Assembly: GCA_021779835.1 (NCBI GenBank)
Contig: JAJXZX010000025.1
Location: 1-45,349, forward strand
Direction of reading: 5' to 3'
Origin: Pseudomonadota bacterium
GTDB taxonomy: Bacteria; Pseudomonadota; Alphaproteobacteria; Rhodobacterales; Rhodobacteraceae
Length of the DNA: 45,349 nt
Part shown: one piece after another, positions 15,859-24,701 of the stretch
How positions within the stretch are numbered: position 1 is the stretch's first letter
How the letters are laid out: each line of letters starts with the position of its first letter
Notes under the pieces: model-generated
Seen by the model: the letters and a program-made list of their open reading frames with translations, nothing else
Told to the model about the DNA's origin: nothing
Database searches by the model: none
Made by a program: the position numbers and the translations under genes

Positions 15859-17166
15859 TTACTTCTCGGGGATCAGGCCGCGTGGGCTGAAGCGCAGCAC
15901 CAGAAGCAACATGATCCCCATCACGAGGTAGCGCATCTGCTCGGTCGAGTTGATCAGGTGGTCCTTGATCACGCCGTTCGGCAACGTCGAGGTCAGCATC
16001 TGCATGCCGGCTTGGCCCACCGGTTCAACCTCGTTCCACAGGAACCAAACCAACAGGCCGCCCAGAACCGAGCCCCAGTTGTTGCCCGAGCCGCCAACCA
16101 CCACCATCACCCAGATGGTGAAGGTGTATTGCAGCGGCTGATACGAGGTCGGCGTCAACTGGCCGTTAAGCGTGACCAGCATGGCGCCGGCGACCCCGAT
16201 CACCGCGCAACCCAGCACGAAGATTTGCAGGTGGCGCTTTTTGACGTCCTTGCCCATCGCCTCGGCGGCGATCTCATTGTCGCGGATGGCGCGCATCATG
16301 CGGCCCCACGGCGAATGCAGCGCCAGTTCGGCAATCGTGATGACCAAGGCAAGAACGGCGACGAACAAGCCGCAATAGGCCAGCTTGACGACGATGGCCG
16401 AGGCATTTTGCGGGTCAAGGCCCCACCCGGCGCACCATTGCAGGAAGCCCTGTTGCTGCTGCAGATCGACCTCCAGCGGCACCGGCCACGGGCGCGGCAG
16501 GCCGATGACGTTCATCACGCCGCGCGCCAGCCAGTCCTCGTTTTTCATCACCGAGACGATGATCTCGGCAATCCCCAGCGTCGCGATGGCAAGGTAATCA
16601 GAGCGCAGACCCAGCGCGGTTTTCGCGACCAGATAGGCCGCACCCGCCGCCAGCAAGCCGCCGATCGGCCAGGACAACAGCACCGGCAGGCCAAGGCCGC
16701 CAATGTTGCCCGCGCTCGCGGCGTTGAGGCCCTCGACCGCCTTGACGCCGGGGTCGAACACGCCGCGATAGAGGAAGAACCCGCCTATCAGCAGGACCAG
16801 CATCGCCACCGTGCGGGCGCGTCCCGGCTTCATCCGCTTCCACAGCAGGGCCGCAGCTACGATCACCGCAGCGCCGACCAATAGCCCTGCCATGATCTGC
16901 CAGCCCCCAGCCGACCAGGCCGCCGGGATCACCGGCGTGCTGACCAGTGCCACCGCGAGGCCGCCCAAGGCGCCAAAGCCCATGACGCCCGTGTTGAACA
17001 GGCCCGCATAGCCCCACTGCATGTTCAGCCCCAGCGCCATGATCGAGAACAGCAAGCCGAAGTTCAGGATGTTCAGCGAGGTGTTCCAGCTTTGCGTAAC
17101 GCCGGAAATGACGAACAGCGCGGCAAGCGCCCCGAACAGGGCGACGTTTTTTCCATTGAAGGTCAT
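15859..17166 (-). CDS. livM: Branched-chain/amide-type ABC transporter permease LivM
   Basis: A 435-residue polytopic inner-membrane permease. Characteristic LivM segments are GLLFSIMALGLNMQWGYAGLFNTGVMGFGALGG near the N-terminus, RSDYLAIATLGIAEI, LALHSPWGRMMRAIRDNEIAAEAMGKDVKKRHLQ (the cytoplasmic coupling loop to the ATPases) and VVGGSGNNWGSVLGG. It is longer than the compact 320-residue forms because of extra loop sequence around 60-150. The start ATG overlaps the livH stop by 4 bases. It forms the translocation pore with LivH. Confidence 0.93.
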   Translation of the reverse strand: MTFNGKNVALFGALAALFVISGVTQSWNTSLNILNFGLLFSIMALGLNMQWGYAGLFNTGVMGFGALGGLAVALVSTPVIPAAWSAGGWQIMAGLLVGAAVIVAAALLWKRMKPGRARTVAMLVLLIGGFFLYRGVFDPGVKAVEGLNAASAGNIGGLGLPVLLSWPIGGLLAAGAAYLVAKTALGLRSDYLAIATLGIAEIIVSVMKNEDWLARGVMNVIGLPRPWPVPLEVDLQQQQGFLQWCAGWGLDPQNASAIVVKLAYCGLFVAVLALVITIAELALHSPWGRMMRAIRDNEIAAEAMGKDVKKRHLQIFVLGCAVIGVAGAMLVTLNGQLTPTSYQPLQYTFTIWVMVVVGGSGNNWGSVLGGLLVWFLWNEVEPVGQAGMQMLTSTLPNGVIKDHLINSTEQMRYLVMGIMLLLVLRFSPRGLIPEK

Positions 17167-18173
17167 ACCGATTTCCCCTTGAACAGCCCGGTCGGTTTGA
17201 ACAGCAGCACGATCACGAGGATCGCGAAAGACACGGCGAATTTGTAATCCGTCGACATGAGTTGCACCAATCCGGTCGGATCAAGGCTGGCCGGCAGCAG
17301 GTAAATCACGATCTTTTTCCAGGCATAGGTCACCGTGACCTCGCTGAACGCCACAACAAAACCGCCCGCAATTGCGCCAAGCGGGTTGCCAAGGCCACCC
17401 ACCACAGCCGCCGCAAAGATCGGCAGCAAAAGCTGGAAATAGGTGAAGGGTTTGAAGGACTTGTCAAGGCCGTAAAGCACCCCGGCAATCGTCGCCAAGG
17501 CCGCCACGATGATCCACGTCACCATCACAACCCTCTCGGGGTTGATCCCCGACAACAGCGCCAGATCCTCGTTATCCGAGAAAGCGCGCATGGATTTTCC
17601 GGTGCGGGTCTTGCCCAGAAACCAGAACAGCGCGCCAACGACGATCACCGCCGTGACAACCGTAATGACGGTGGTCGAGCGGATCGCCAGCCCCTCGTCA
17701 AGGCCTGTCCAGTTGCGGAACTGGGTGGCGGTGAATAAAAAGCGCGGGCCGTCGGCAAAGTTCTGTTCCTGCACGCCGATGATGAAGCGCGTCAGGCCGT
17801 TCATGATGAACATGACGCCCAGCGACACCATCGTCATGATGACCGGCGCCGCCTTTTGCTTTCGGTAAAAGCGGTAGATGCCGCGATCGGTCACGAGGAT
17901 CAGCGCGGCGGTGATGGCAATGCCGAAGGGCAGGGCGAGCAGGGCGGTCGGCAGGAAGCCGAAGGTGATGCCCATCGACTGGAACCACCAGGTGAACAGG
18001 ATGGTGATCGCGGTGCCAAAGGCCATCGTGTCGCCATGCGCGAAGTTGGAGAAACGCAGGATGCCATAGATCAGCGTGACCCCAAGTGCCCCCAGCGCCA
18101 GCTCGGCGCCATAAGAGGTGGCGGGCACCACGACGTAATTTAGAAATGCCACAAGAGCGTTGAGGATATCCAT
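17163..18173 (-). CDS. livH: Branched-chain/amide-type ABC transporter permease LivH
   Basis: A 336-residue permease with about eight hydrophobic segments. LivH hallmarks are LALGALGVTLIYGILRFSNFAHGD near residue 25, GKSMRAFSDNEDLALLSGINPERVV (coupling loop) and AAAVVGGLGNPLGAIAGGFVVAFSE. ATG 18173 is chosen over a longer open frame because MDILNALVAFLNYVVVP matches the family start and lies 4 bases past the livF stop. It works as a heterodimer with LivM. Confidence 0.93.
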   Translation of the reverse strand: MDILNALVAFLNYVVVPATSYGAELALGALGVTLIYGILRFSNFAHGDTMAFGTAITILFTWWFQSMGITFGFLPTALLALPFGIAITAALILVTDRGIYRFYRKQKAAPVIMTMVSLGVMFIMNGLTRFIIGVQEQNFADGPRFLFTATQFRNWTGLDEGLAIRSTTVITVVTAVIVVGALFWFLGKTRTGKSMRAFSDNEDLALLSGINPERVVMVTWIIVAALATIAGVLYGLDKSFKPFTYFQLLLPIFAAAVVGGLGNPLGAIAGGFVVAFSEVTVTYAWKKIVIYLLPASLDPTGLVQLMSTDYKFAVSFAILVIVLLFKPTGLFKGKSV

Positions 18174-18177
18174 GCGC

Positions 18178-18882
18178 TCAGCCCCCCAGGAAGGATTTGC
18201 GGACATCGGGGTCGGCCAACAGCTCGGCCCCGGTTCCGGTGAAACGATTGGCGCCCTGCACAAGAACATAGCCCTTGTCGGCGATGTTCAGCGCCTGACG
18301 CGCGTTCTGCTCGACCATCAGGATCGAAATGCCGGTGCGCGCCACCTCGATGATGCGGTCGAACAATTCGTCCATCACGATGGGCGAGACCCCGGCGGTC
18401 GGCTCGTCCAGCATCAGAACCTTGGGCTGCGTCATCAGCGCGCGCCCGACGGCGACCTGCTGACGCTGTCCACCGGACAATTCGCCCGCCGCTTGGCGGC
18501 GCTTGTCGCGCAGGATCGGGAACAGATGATAGACCTGCTCCATTGTGGTCTTGATGTCGTCGCGGCGCAGGAAGGCACCCATCTCAAGGTTCTCTTCCAC
18601 CGTCATCGAGGTGAAGATGTTGTGGGTTTGCGGCACGAAGGCCATGCCCTGCGCCACGCGGTCTTGCGGGCTGAGCGTGGTGATATCTTCGCCGTCAAGC
18701 TTCACATGCCCGCCGCGCAGTTTCAGCATCCCGAACACGGCCTTCATCGCGGTGGATTTGCCCGCGCCGTTCGGCCCGACAATCACCGCGATCTCGCCTT
18801 TTTCGACCGCCACTGTGCAATCGTGCAGGATGTCGACCGGCCCATAGCCGCCGGTCATCGTCTCCCCAATCAGAAACGCCAT
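18178..18882 (-). CDS. livF: ABC transporter ATP-binding protein LivF
   Basis: A 234-residue ATPase. Walker A is VGPNGAGKST, the signature is LSGGQRQQVAVGRAL, Walker B is KVLMLDEPTAGVSP and the switch His is in ILMVEQNAR. Length and the LivF-type VEENLEMGAFLRRDD segment fit. It powers uptake with LivG. It is preceded by a 114-base gap holding a terminator-like element, so its level may differ from LivG. Confidence 0.94.
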   Translation of the reverse strand: MAFLIGETMTGGYGPVDILHDCTVAVEKGEIAVIVGPNGAGKSTAMKAVFGMLKLRGGHVKLDGEDITTLSPQDRVAQGMAFVPQTHNIFTSMTVEENLEMGAFLRRDDIKTTMEQVYHLFPILRDKRRQAAGELSGGQRQQVAVGRALMTQPKVLMLDEPTAGVSPIVMDELFDRIIEVARTGISILMVEQNARQALNIADKGYVLVQGANRFTGTGAELLADPDVRKSFLGG

Positions 18883-18897
18883 GTGCGCGCCCCCCTT

Positions 18898-18960
18898 TCC
18901 CGAGAAAGCTCTGCGGCTTTCTTTTTGGTAAAAATACTCCCGCCGGAGGCATCTGCCGCC
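18898..18960 (-). repeat. Terminator-like element with TATTTTTACCAAA, livG-livF gap
   Basis: Read on the minus strand, CTCC-GGCG-GGAG is followed directly by TATTTTTACCAAA (18936-18924) and then by GAAAGC-CGCAGA-GCTTTC. The first part looks like a short intrinsic terminator with a U-run. The same 13-base string recurs at 37826-37838 after phoB, in a similar GC-hairpin context. It may reduce transcription from livG into livF. Confidence 0.6.
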
Positions 18961-18996
18961 CCGGCTTGCGCGACCCCGCCGCGCCGTGATGCGATG

Positions 18997-19779
18997 TCAG
19001 CCATTGGCCTTCGCCTTGTTCTTGAGCCCGGTGCCCAGATAGGCCTCGATCACCGCCTCGTTTTCCATGATATGCGCGGCAGAGCCTTCGGCCAGCACCT
19101 TGCCCTCGGCCATCACGATGACCGGGTCACACAGGCGCGCGATGAAATCCATGTCGTGTTCGATGACGCAGAAGGTATAGCCGCGTTCCTTGTTCAGCCG
19201 CACGATGGCATCGCCGATGGTGTTCAGCAGGGTGCGGTTCACGCCCGCGCCAACCTCATCAAGGAACACGATCTTGGCGTCCACCATCATGGTGCGGCCC
19301 AGTTCCAGCAGCTTTTTCTGACCGCCGGAGATCTGGCTTGCCTTTTGCTCGGCCAGATGGCTGATGGTCAGGAACTCCAGCACCTCGTCGGCCTTTTTGG
19401 CCAGCGCGCGCTCTTCCGCGGCGATCTTGCCGCGACGCAACCAGGTGTTCCACAGCGTCTCGCCCGATTGGTTCGCGGGCACCATCATAAGGTTCTCGCG
19501 CACCGTCATCGAGCCAAATTCATGCGCGATCTGGAACGTGCGCAGCAACCCCTTGCCAAACAACTCGTGTGGCGTGAGGCCGGTGACATCTTCGCCACCC
19601 ATCAGCACGCGGCCAGAGGTCGGCGGCAGGCGTCCGGCGATGACGTTGAACAGCGTGGTCTTGCCAGCCCCGTTCGGCCCGATCAGGCCGGTGATCGACC
19701 CCTCGCGGATTTTCAGCGAGGCCCCGTCAACAGCGTGAAACCCGCCGAAATGCTTATGCAAATCGATGACTTCGATCAT
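18997..19779 (-). CDS. livG: ABC transporter ATP-binding protein LivG
   Basis: A 260-residue ATPase opening MIEVIDLHKHFGGFHAVDGASL. Walker A is IGPNGAGKTT, the signature ISGGQKKLLELGRTMM, Walker B KIVFLDEVGAGVN and the switch histidine lies in FCVIEHDMDFI, the LivG-type form of this motif. Length is typical. It is transcribed after livK and separated from it by a perfect hairpin. Confidence 0.94.
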   Translation of the reverse strand: MIEVIDLHKHFGGFHAVDGASLKIREGSITGLIGPNGAGKTTLFNVIAGRLPPTSGRVLMGGEDVTGLTPHELFGKGLLRTFQIAHEFGSMTVRENLMMVPANQSGETLWNTWLRRGKIAAEERALAKKADEVLEFLTISHLAEQKASQISGGQKKLLELGRTMMVDAKIVFLDEVGAGVNRTLLNTIGDAIVRLNKERGYTFCVIEHDMDFIARLCDPVIVMAEGKVLAEGSAAHIMENEAVIEAYLGTGLKNKAKANG

Positions 19780-19850
19780 CTTGTAACTCCCCTTGGCCCC
19801 TTCGTTTCGCCGACTTCAGGTCCGACGCCGAAAGGGTCCGTTATCTAGAC

Positions 19851-19876
19851 CAACGGCCCGGAAAACCGGGCCGTTG
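19851..19876 (-). promoter_or_regulatory. Perfect 11-bp hairpin between livK and livG
   Basis: CAACGGCCCGG (19851-19861) and CCGGGCCGTTG (19866-19876) pair perfectly around AAAA, starting 23 bases past the livK stop. No U-run follows on the minus strand. Such stem-loops behind binding-protein genes usually protect the 3' end or partly stop transcription, so that the binding protein is made in excess over the membrane parts. Confidence 0.75.
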
Positions 19877-19899
19877 GCGCTATAGTTGTTAGGCGCCGA

Positions 19900-21084
19900 T
19901 CACTTATACTCGTCCGTGACCTGCGTGCCGCCTTTGATCGTGTAGATGCGATAGCTGCCTTTGCTTTCGCCCGGCGGGATCAGCGTAACGCCGGTCGCGC
20001 CTTCATAGTCCACGGTCTTGCCTTCCGACAAAAGCTTCAGACCCTTGGCCAGCTCGCCGGGAAGGATTTTCTCGCCCGGGCCGTTGGCCACGTCCATCAC
20101 TTTGCCTTTGAGGTCGGTCGATTTCGACGATTTCGCCGCTTCCATCGACAGCAGGATCAGAGCGGCTGCGTCATAGCTTTCGCCGGTGAAGGACGAGGTG
20201 CCGTCAAAGCCAGCAGCTTTTGCCATCGCGAGGAACTTCGTGTGGCCTTCGCTGTCGATGCCGGGGACGTCGCCGAACGAGCCGTCCATCGGCTTGCCGA
20301 TCGCCTTGATCAGGCTGTCGCCATACATGCCGTCGGGCAGGTAGAAGGTTTTGAAGGCGCCCGCGTCAAGTGCGGCCTGAATGATGCCTTTGCCGCCTTG
20401 GTCGACGTAACCGGCAACCACCAGCATGTCGCCACCAGCCGAGGCCAGCGCGCCGACTTCGGCCGAATAGTCGGCTTTGCCGTCTTCATGCGCGGCGGAG
20501 ATGGTAATGGTGCCGCCCGCTTTGGTGTAGGCTGCCTTGAACGCCTCGGCCAGACCTTTGCCGTAGTCGTTGTTGGTATAGGTCAGCGCAACTTTCTTGA
20601 TGCCTTTCGCCATGATCACATCGCTCATGACCTGACCCTGACGGGCGTCGGACGGCGCGGTGCGGAAGAACAGGCCGTCAGACGGCGCGGTCGACAGGGC
20701 AGGCGAGGTCGCCGAGGGCGAGATCATCACGATGCCGTTCGGACGGGCCACAGCTTGCAGCACAGCACCAGTCACACCCGAGCAGTCGCCGCCGACGATG
20801 GCGTTGACTTTATCCGAGGTCACCAGACGTTCCGCAGCCGCGGTCGCAGCAGCCGCGTCGGTGCAGGTCGAGTCGCCACGAACCGAGGTAACGGTCGCGC
20901 CGCCCAGAAGCGCCTTGGAGTCGTTGACTTCCTTGATCGCCATTTCCGCCGATTGCGCCATCATCGGCGTGATCGATTCAAGCGGGCCGGTGAAGCCAAG
21001 CAGAATGCCGATTTTTACGTTTTCGGCATTGGACGCGCCTGCGAACAACGCGAGGGCGGCCGTAGCCAAGAGCAGTTTTTTCAT
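19900..21084 (-). CDS. livK: Periplasmic substrate-binding protein of Liv-type ABC transporter
   Basis: A 394-residue periplasmic binding protein of the branched-chain amino acid/amide (type I fold) family. The start at 21084 gives a Sec signal peptide MKKLLLATAALALFAGASNA, probably cut before ENVKIG, and has GGGAGA six bases upstream; longer upstream frame is not coding. Family segments are IGILLGFTGPLESITPMMAQSAEMAIKEVN, GGDCSGVTGAVLQAVARPNGIVMISPSATSP and VALTYTNNDYGKGLAEAFK. Ligand cannot be read from sequence; the dehydrogenase and regulator nearby suggest an N-methylated amino acid or amide. Confidence 0.92.
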   Translation of the reverse strand: MKKLLLATAALALFAGASNAENVKIGILLGFTGPLESITPMMAQSAEMAIKEVNDSKALLGGATVTSVRGDSTCTDAAAATAAAERLVTSDKVNAIVGGDCSGVTGAVLQAVARPNGIVMISPSATSPALSTAPSDGLFFRTAPSDARQGQVMSDVIMAKGIKKVALTYTNNDYGKGLAEAFKAAYTKAGGTITISAAHEDGKADYSAEVGALASAGGDMLVVAGYVDQGGKGIIQAALDAGAFKTFYLPDGMYGDSLIKAIGKPMDGSFGDVPGIDSEGHTKFLAMAKAAGFDGTSSFTGESYDAAALILLSMEAAKSSKSTDLKGKVMDVANGPGEKILPGELAKGLKLLSEGKTVDYEGATGVTLIPPGESKGSYRIYTIKGGTQVTDEYK

Positions 21085-21221
21085 TTTAGTCTCCCATGTT
21101 GGATCGTAATCCGGCGTGTAGCCTAGGCGGGCCACCGCAAAAAGAAAAGCCATTCGATGGTGGCGCGGCTCGCGAAATTGTCACAGAATTTTGATTTTTC
21201 GGCGAAATTGCTGTTCTACAG

Positions 21222-21236
21222 GCGTATAATTTACGC
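21222..21236. promoter_or_regulatory. Inverted repeat in the livK upstream region
   Basis: GCGTA-TAATT-TACGC lies in the 249-base gap upstream of livK, within an AT-rich stretch. An operator role for the GlxA-type regulator encoded just upstream is possible. The arms are short, so this is only a candidate. Confidence 0.35.
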
Positions 21237-21333
21237 GGCCAACACCAATCCAAACCACAGGTTTGAGGGTGCGGGGCTGTCGGTTCGGCGCCGCGCGCTG
21301 ATTCTTTTGGGCGTTGGGCCGCTGTGGCGCGCC

Positions 21334-22353
21334 TCAGATTGACAGGCGCGCGCTGCCTTGGGTGCCACGTTCGCGGTAGGGCGTCGTGTTGTAATGCGCA
21401 CGGTAGCATTTCGAGAAATGCGACGGGCTGGCAAAGCCGCAGGCGAGCGCCACGTTGATGACGCTCATATCCGTCTGCATAAGCAGGTTGCGCGCCTTCT
21501 GTAGCCGCAGCTCCATATAGTAGCGTTTCGGCGAGCGGTTGAGGTAGCGGCGGAACAGCCGTTCCAGCTGCCGCGTTGACATGCCGACATCTTCGGCCAG
21601 ATCGGCGGGGCTGATCGGCTCTTCGATCGCGGTCTCCATCATCTGGATGACCTGGCTCAGCTTGGGGTGACGCACCCCGATCCGCGTCGGGATCGACAGG
21701 CGCTGCGTATCCTGATCGGTGCGGATGGAGGAATAGATCAGTTGGTCGGCCACCGTGTTGGCGAGATCCTCGCCATGGTCATCCGCGATGATCTTGAGCA
21801 TCAGGTCAATCGAGGCGGTGCCCCCGGCGGTCGACATGCGGTTGCCGTCGATGACGAATACTGACTTGGTCAGCTTTACGTCTTCGAATTCCTCAAGGAA
21901 CCCGTCCTGATTTTCCCAATGGATCGTCGCACGTTTGCCGTCGAGCAACCCGGCCTTGGCGAGCGCATAAGACGCGGTGCAAAGCCCGCCCAAGGTCACG
22001 CCACGCCGTGCCTCGCGCCGCAGCCAGGCGATGATGCCCTTGGTCGTCGCGCGCTGCACGTCGATGCCGCCGCACACGAGCAGGATATCCTCGCGGTCCA
22101 GCTCTTCCAGCCCCATGTCCACCTGAAACGACGCGCCGTTGGAGCAGGCCACGGTGGTGGCGCCTTCGCCCGCCAGTTTCCAGCTGTAAATCGGCTTGCC
22201 CGCGATGCGGTTGGCGATGCGCAACGGCTCTACCGCGCCCGCGAAGGACAGCATGGTGAAGCGGTCCAGCAACAGGAATATGAACCGCCGCGGCCCCGCT
22301 GAAGTGCCGCTGGCCGCAGATCTACGCTTTGTATCCAGCATCAAGCGACCCAT
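21334..22353 (-). CDS. GlxA-family AraC regulator (GbdR/CdhR-like)
   Basis: A 339-residue regulator. Residues about 22-190 form a DJ-1/PfpI (class I amidotransferase-like) sensor domain, including GGLCTASYALAKAGLLDGKRATIHW with the conserved elbow cysteine. Residues about 235-330 form an AraC-type double helix-turn-helix ending ALACGFASPSHFSKCYRAHYNTTPYRER. Characterised relatives GbdR and CdhR control glycine betaine/dimethylglycine and carnitine catabolism in Pseudomonas. Position upstream of the importer and the dimethylglycine dehydrogenase-type gene fits such a role. ATG 22353 has GGAAACGAC upstream; ATG 22341 is an alternative. Confidence 0.88.
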   Translation of the reverse strand: MGRLMLDTKRRSAASGTSAGPRRFIFLLLDRFTMLSFAGAVEPLRIANRIAGKPIYSWKLAGEGATTVACSNGASFQVDMGLEELDREDILLVCGGIDVQRATTKGIIAWLRREARRGVTLGGLCTASYALAKAGLLDGKRATIHWENQDGFLEEFEDVKLTKSVFVIDGNRMSTAGGTASIDLMLKIIADDHGEDLANTVADQLIYSSIRTDQDTQRLSIPTRIGVRHPKLSQVIQMMETAIEEPISPADLAEDVGMSTRQLERLFRRYLNRSPKRYYMELRLQKARNLLMQTDMSVINVALACGFASPSHFSKCYRAHYNTTPYRERGTQGSARLSI

Positions 22354-22390
22354 TTTTGTCGTTTCCGTGACATGGATACACCAACCAATG

Positions 22391-22405
22391 CGCCCTACAA
22401 GGGCG
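22391..22405. promoter_or_regulatory. Inverted repeat between divergent GlxA regulator and DAHP synthase genes
   Basis: CGCCCT-ACA-AGGGCG is a perfect 6-bp inverted repeat, about 40 bases upstream of the GlxA regulator start and 90 bases upstream of the DAHP synthase start. It could be an operator for either gene. No further support. Confidence 0.35.
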
Positions 22406-22495
22406 ATTCAATGGAATTCGCGGTTTCCAAGCAGGCGGCCGACGATTATATGACACCGATACCGCTAACCGTTGAGACAAAGGCTGGAGACGACC

Positions 22496-23866
22496 ATGAC
22501 CAAGGGCTGGACCAAATCTGACTGGCGCTCAAAGCCGCGGGTGCAGATGCCCGACTATCCGGATACCGCCGCGCTGCACGCTGTCGAAGCGCAGCTGGCG
22601 AAATATCCGCCTTTGGTCTTTGCGGGCGAAGCGCGCAAGCTGAAGAAGGCGCTGGCGCAGGCCTCGGAGGGGCGAGCGTTCCTGTTGCAGGGCGGCGATT
22701 GCGCCGAAAGTTTCGCCGAATTCTCGGCCGACAACATCCGCGACACCTTCCGCGTCATGCTGCAAATGGCGGTGGTGCTGACCTATGGCGCCAAGGTGCC
22801 GGTGGTGAAGGTGGGCCGCATGGCCGGGCAATTCGCCAAGCCGCGCTCGGCCCCGACCGAGGTGATGGGCGGCGTGGAGCTGCCAAGCTACCGTGGCGAC
22901 ATCATTAACGGGTTTGATTTCACCCCAGAGGCGCGCATCCCCGATCCTGCCCGCATCTTGCAGGCCTACACGCAGGCGGCGGCGTCGCTGAACCTTGTGC
23001 GCGCCTTCTCGACCGGTGGTTTTGCCGACATCCACCGCGTGCATAGCTGGACGCTGGGTTTTGCCGAGAATGACAAGGCGGAGAAATACCGCGAATTGTC
23101 GAACCGCATTTCCGACGCGCTCGATTTCATGAACGCGGCGGGGGTGAATGCCAGCACGGCGCATGAGCTTGGCGCGGTGGATTTCTACACCAGCCACGAA
23201 GCGTTGCTGTTGGAATATGAAGAGGCGCTGTGCCGCATCGATTCCACCACCGGCCTGCCGATTGCGGGCTCTGGCCACCTGATCTGGATCGGCGACCGCA
23301 CCCGTCAGCCTGACGGCGCGCATGTCGAATTCTGCCGTGGTGTGCAGAACCCGATCGGGTTGAAATGCGGCCCGACGCTGAGCAATGACGACCTTAAGGT
23401 GCTGATCGAAAAGCTGAACCCGGAAAATGAGGCGGGCCGTCTGACGCTGATCGCGCGGTTTGGTGCGGGCAAGGTTGGCGATACGCTGCCGCGCCTGATC
23501 CGCACCGTGCAGGAAATGGGCGCGAAAGTGCTGTGGACCTGTGACCCGATGCACGGCAACACGATCAAGTCGCCCTCGGGCTATAAAACGCGGCCGTTCG
23601 ATTCCGTGCTGCGTGAAGTGCGCGAGTTTTTTGACATCCACAACGCCGAAGGCTCGATCCCCGGCGGCGTGCATTTTGAGATGACCGGCAAGGACGTGAC
23701 CGAATGCACCGGCGGCGTGCGCGCGGTGACGGATGAGGATCTGTCGGATCGCTATCACACGGCCTGTGACCCACGCCTGAACGCTTCGCAGTCGTTGGAA
23801 CTGGCGTTTCTTGTCGCTGAGGCGCTGTCGTCGCGCCGCGAAATGCAGCGGGTTGCGGCGCTTTGA
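22496..23866 (+). CDS. Class II 3-deoxy-7-phosphoheptulonate (DAHP) synthase
   Basis: A 456-residue class II (plant/mycobacterial type) DAHP synthase, which condenses phosphoenolpyruvate with erythrose 4-phosphate as the first step of the shikimate pathway. Family features are [11 protein letters not shown] (metal-binding Cys), [65 protein letters not shown] and [16 protein letters not shown] 22496 follows GGAGA and gives [11 protein letters not shown]; a TTG at 22472 is less likely. It is transcribed alone and ends in a GC-rich stem-loop. Feedback inhibition by aromatic amino acids is usual for the class but cannot be seen here. Confidence 0.95.
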   Translation: MTKGWTKSDWRSKPRVQMPDYPDTAALHAVEAQLAKYPPLVFAGEARKLKKALAQASEGRAFLLQGGDCAESFAEFSADNIRDTFRVMLQMAVVLTYGAKVPVVKVGRMAGQFAKPRSAPTEVMGGVELPSYRGDIINGFDFTPEARIPDPARILQAYTQAAASLNLVRAFSTGGFADIHRVHSWTLGFAENDKAEKYRELSNRISDALDFMNAAGVNASTAHELGAVDFYTSHEALLLEYEEALCRIDSTTGLPIAGSGHLIWIGDRTRQPDGAHVEFCRGVQNPIGLKCGPTLSNDDLKVLIEKLNPENEAGRLTLIARFGAGKVGDTLPRLIRTVQEMGAKVLWTCDPMHGNTIKSPSGYKTRPFDSVLREVREFFDIHNAEGSIPGGVHFEMTGKDVTECTGGVRAVTDEDLSDRYHTACDPRLNASQSLELAFLVAEALSSRREMQRVAAL

Positions 23867-23871
23867 TCGCA

Positions 23872-23895
23872 TTGGGGGGCGTTACGGCCCCCCAA
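23872..23895. terminator. Stem-loop between DAHP synthase and PAS genes
   Basis: TTGGGGGGC (23872-23880) and GCCCCCCAA (23887-23895) form a perfect 9-bp stem with a 6-base loop, in a 31-base convergent gap. There is no U-run on either side. It probably serves both genes. Confidence 0.7.
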
Positions 23896-23897
23896 CC

Positions 23898-24554
23898 CTA
23901 GCCGTCGGATTTGACCAGCCGCAACCGTGGCCGCGCGCTGGCGGCGGGGGGTTGATAGGCGGCAACCGCCTCGGCAAAGCCCATGCGTCGCGCGCTGTCA
24001 GAGACCGGGCGCAGGATCGCCTGACGCCGCGTTCCGGCGATGAGCAGACGCCGCGGATGCTGGCCAATCACGCCTTCGACATCAATGCACCCAAGCGCAT
24101 GGGTGCCAAGGCCCGCGCTATCCAGCAGCGGCAACAGGATCATCTGCCCGCTGAGCGCCTCGCGCCGCACGCCGCCCTCGGCGGTCAGGCCAAATTCCAC
24201 CACCTCTGGCGTGCGAAACACCGCCTCGAGATGCTCGCTCAACGCGGGGCGCGCCGACAGTTCGAACAGCGCGCTAAGCGGCATACCCCGCACCTCCATC
24301 CCCATCAGGTCGCACAGGTGCGTCCCCGCGATGCGAAAGCGCGCTTGGCCCGGCGCGATCCGGTCGATCAGAAAGGCGTGCCCCAGCGCATTTTGGATGC
24401 CGCGTGCGTCAATCTCGGCCCGCGTCGGTGCGGCGCGCCCGTTACGCAGGCGGTCCCAGTAGGTTTTGACCTCTGCAATCAGCGGCGAGCGCTGCACTGG
24501 CCGAAACTCCGATAAGGCGACGATATTGCCGCGGTTGAAAACGTCCTTGAACAC
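23898..24554 (-). CDS. PAS-domain protein, function unknown
   Basis: A 218-residue soluble protein with a single PAS-like domain (PAS_5 type) around residues 30-150, including RAEIDARGIQNALGHAFLIDRIAPGQARFRIAGTHLCDLMGMEVRGMPL. The C-terminal third is Pro/Ala/Arg-rich with no recognised output domain. The GTG at 24554 is chosen because GGAGGG lies five bases upstream; the frame is open far beyond it to 25400, but that part is antisense to yicC. It may sense a small molecule or redox state and act through a partner, but nothing in the context identifies one. Divergent from yicC. Confidence 0.8.
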   Translation of the reverse strand: MFKDVFNRGNIVALSEFRPVQRSPLIAEVKTYWDRLRNGRAAPTRAEIDARGIQNALGHAFLIDRIAPGQARFRIAGTHLCDLMGMEVRGMPLSALFELSARPALSEHLEAVFRTPEVVEFGLTAEGGVRREALSGQMILLPLLDSAGLGTHALGCIDVEGVIGQHPRRLLIAGTRRQAILRPVSDSARRMGFAEAVAAYQPPAASARPRLRLVKSDG

Positions 24555-24701
24555 CAAACCCTCCGATCCGCCCCACAAGGCGCTCCGATTGTCGTAGGGC
24601 GAACGTTCTGTTAACCCTATGATCGCAATGATTACCCAAGTCTTAAGATACACGGATTTGGGCCGGACTGGCGGGAAAAGTGAACAAATGGTAAATCCGA
24701 C

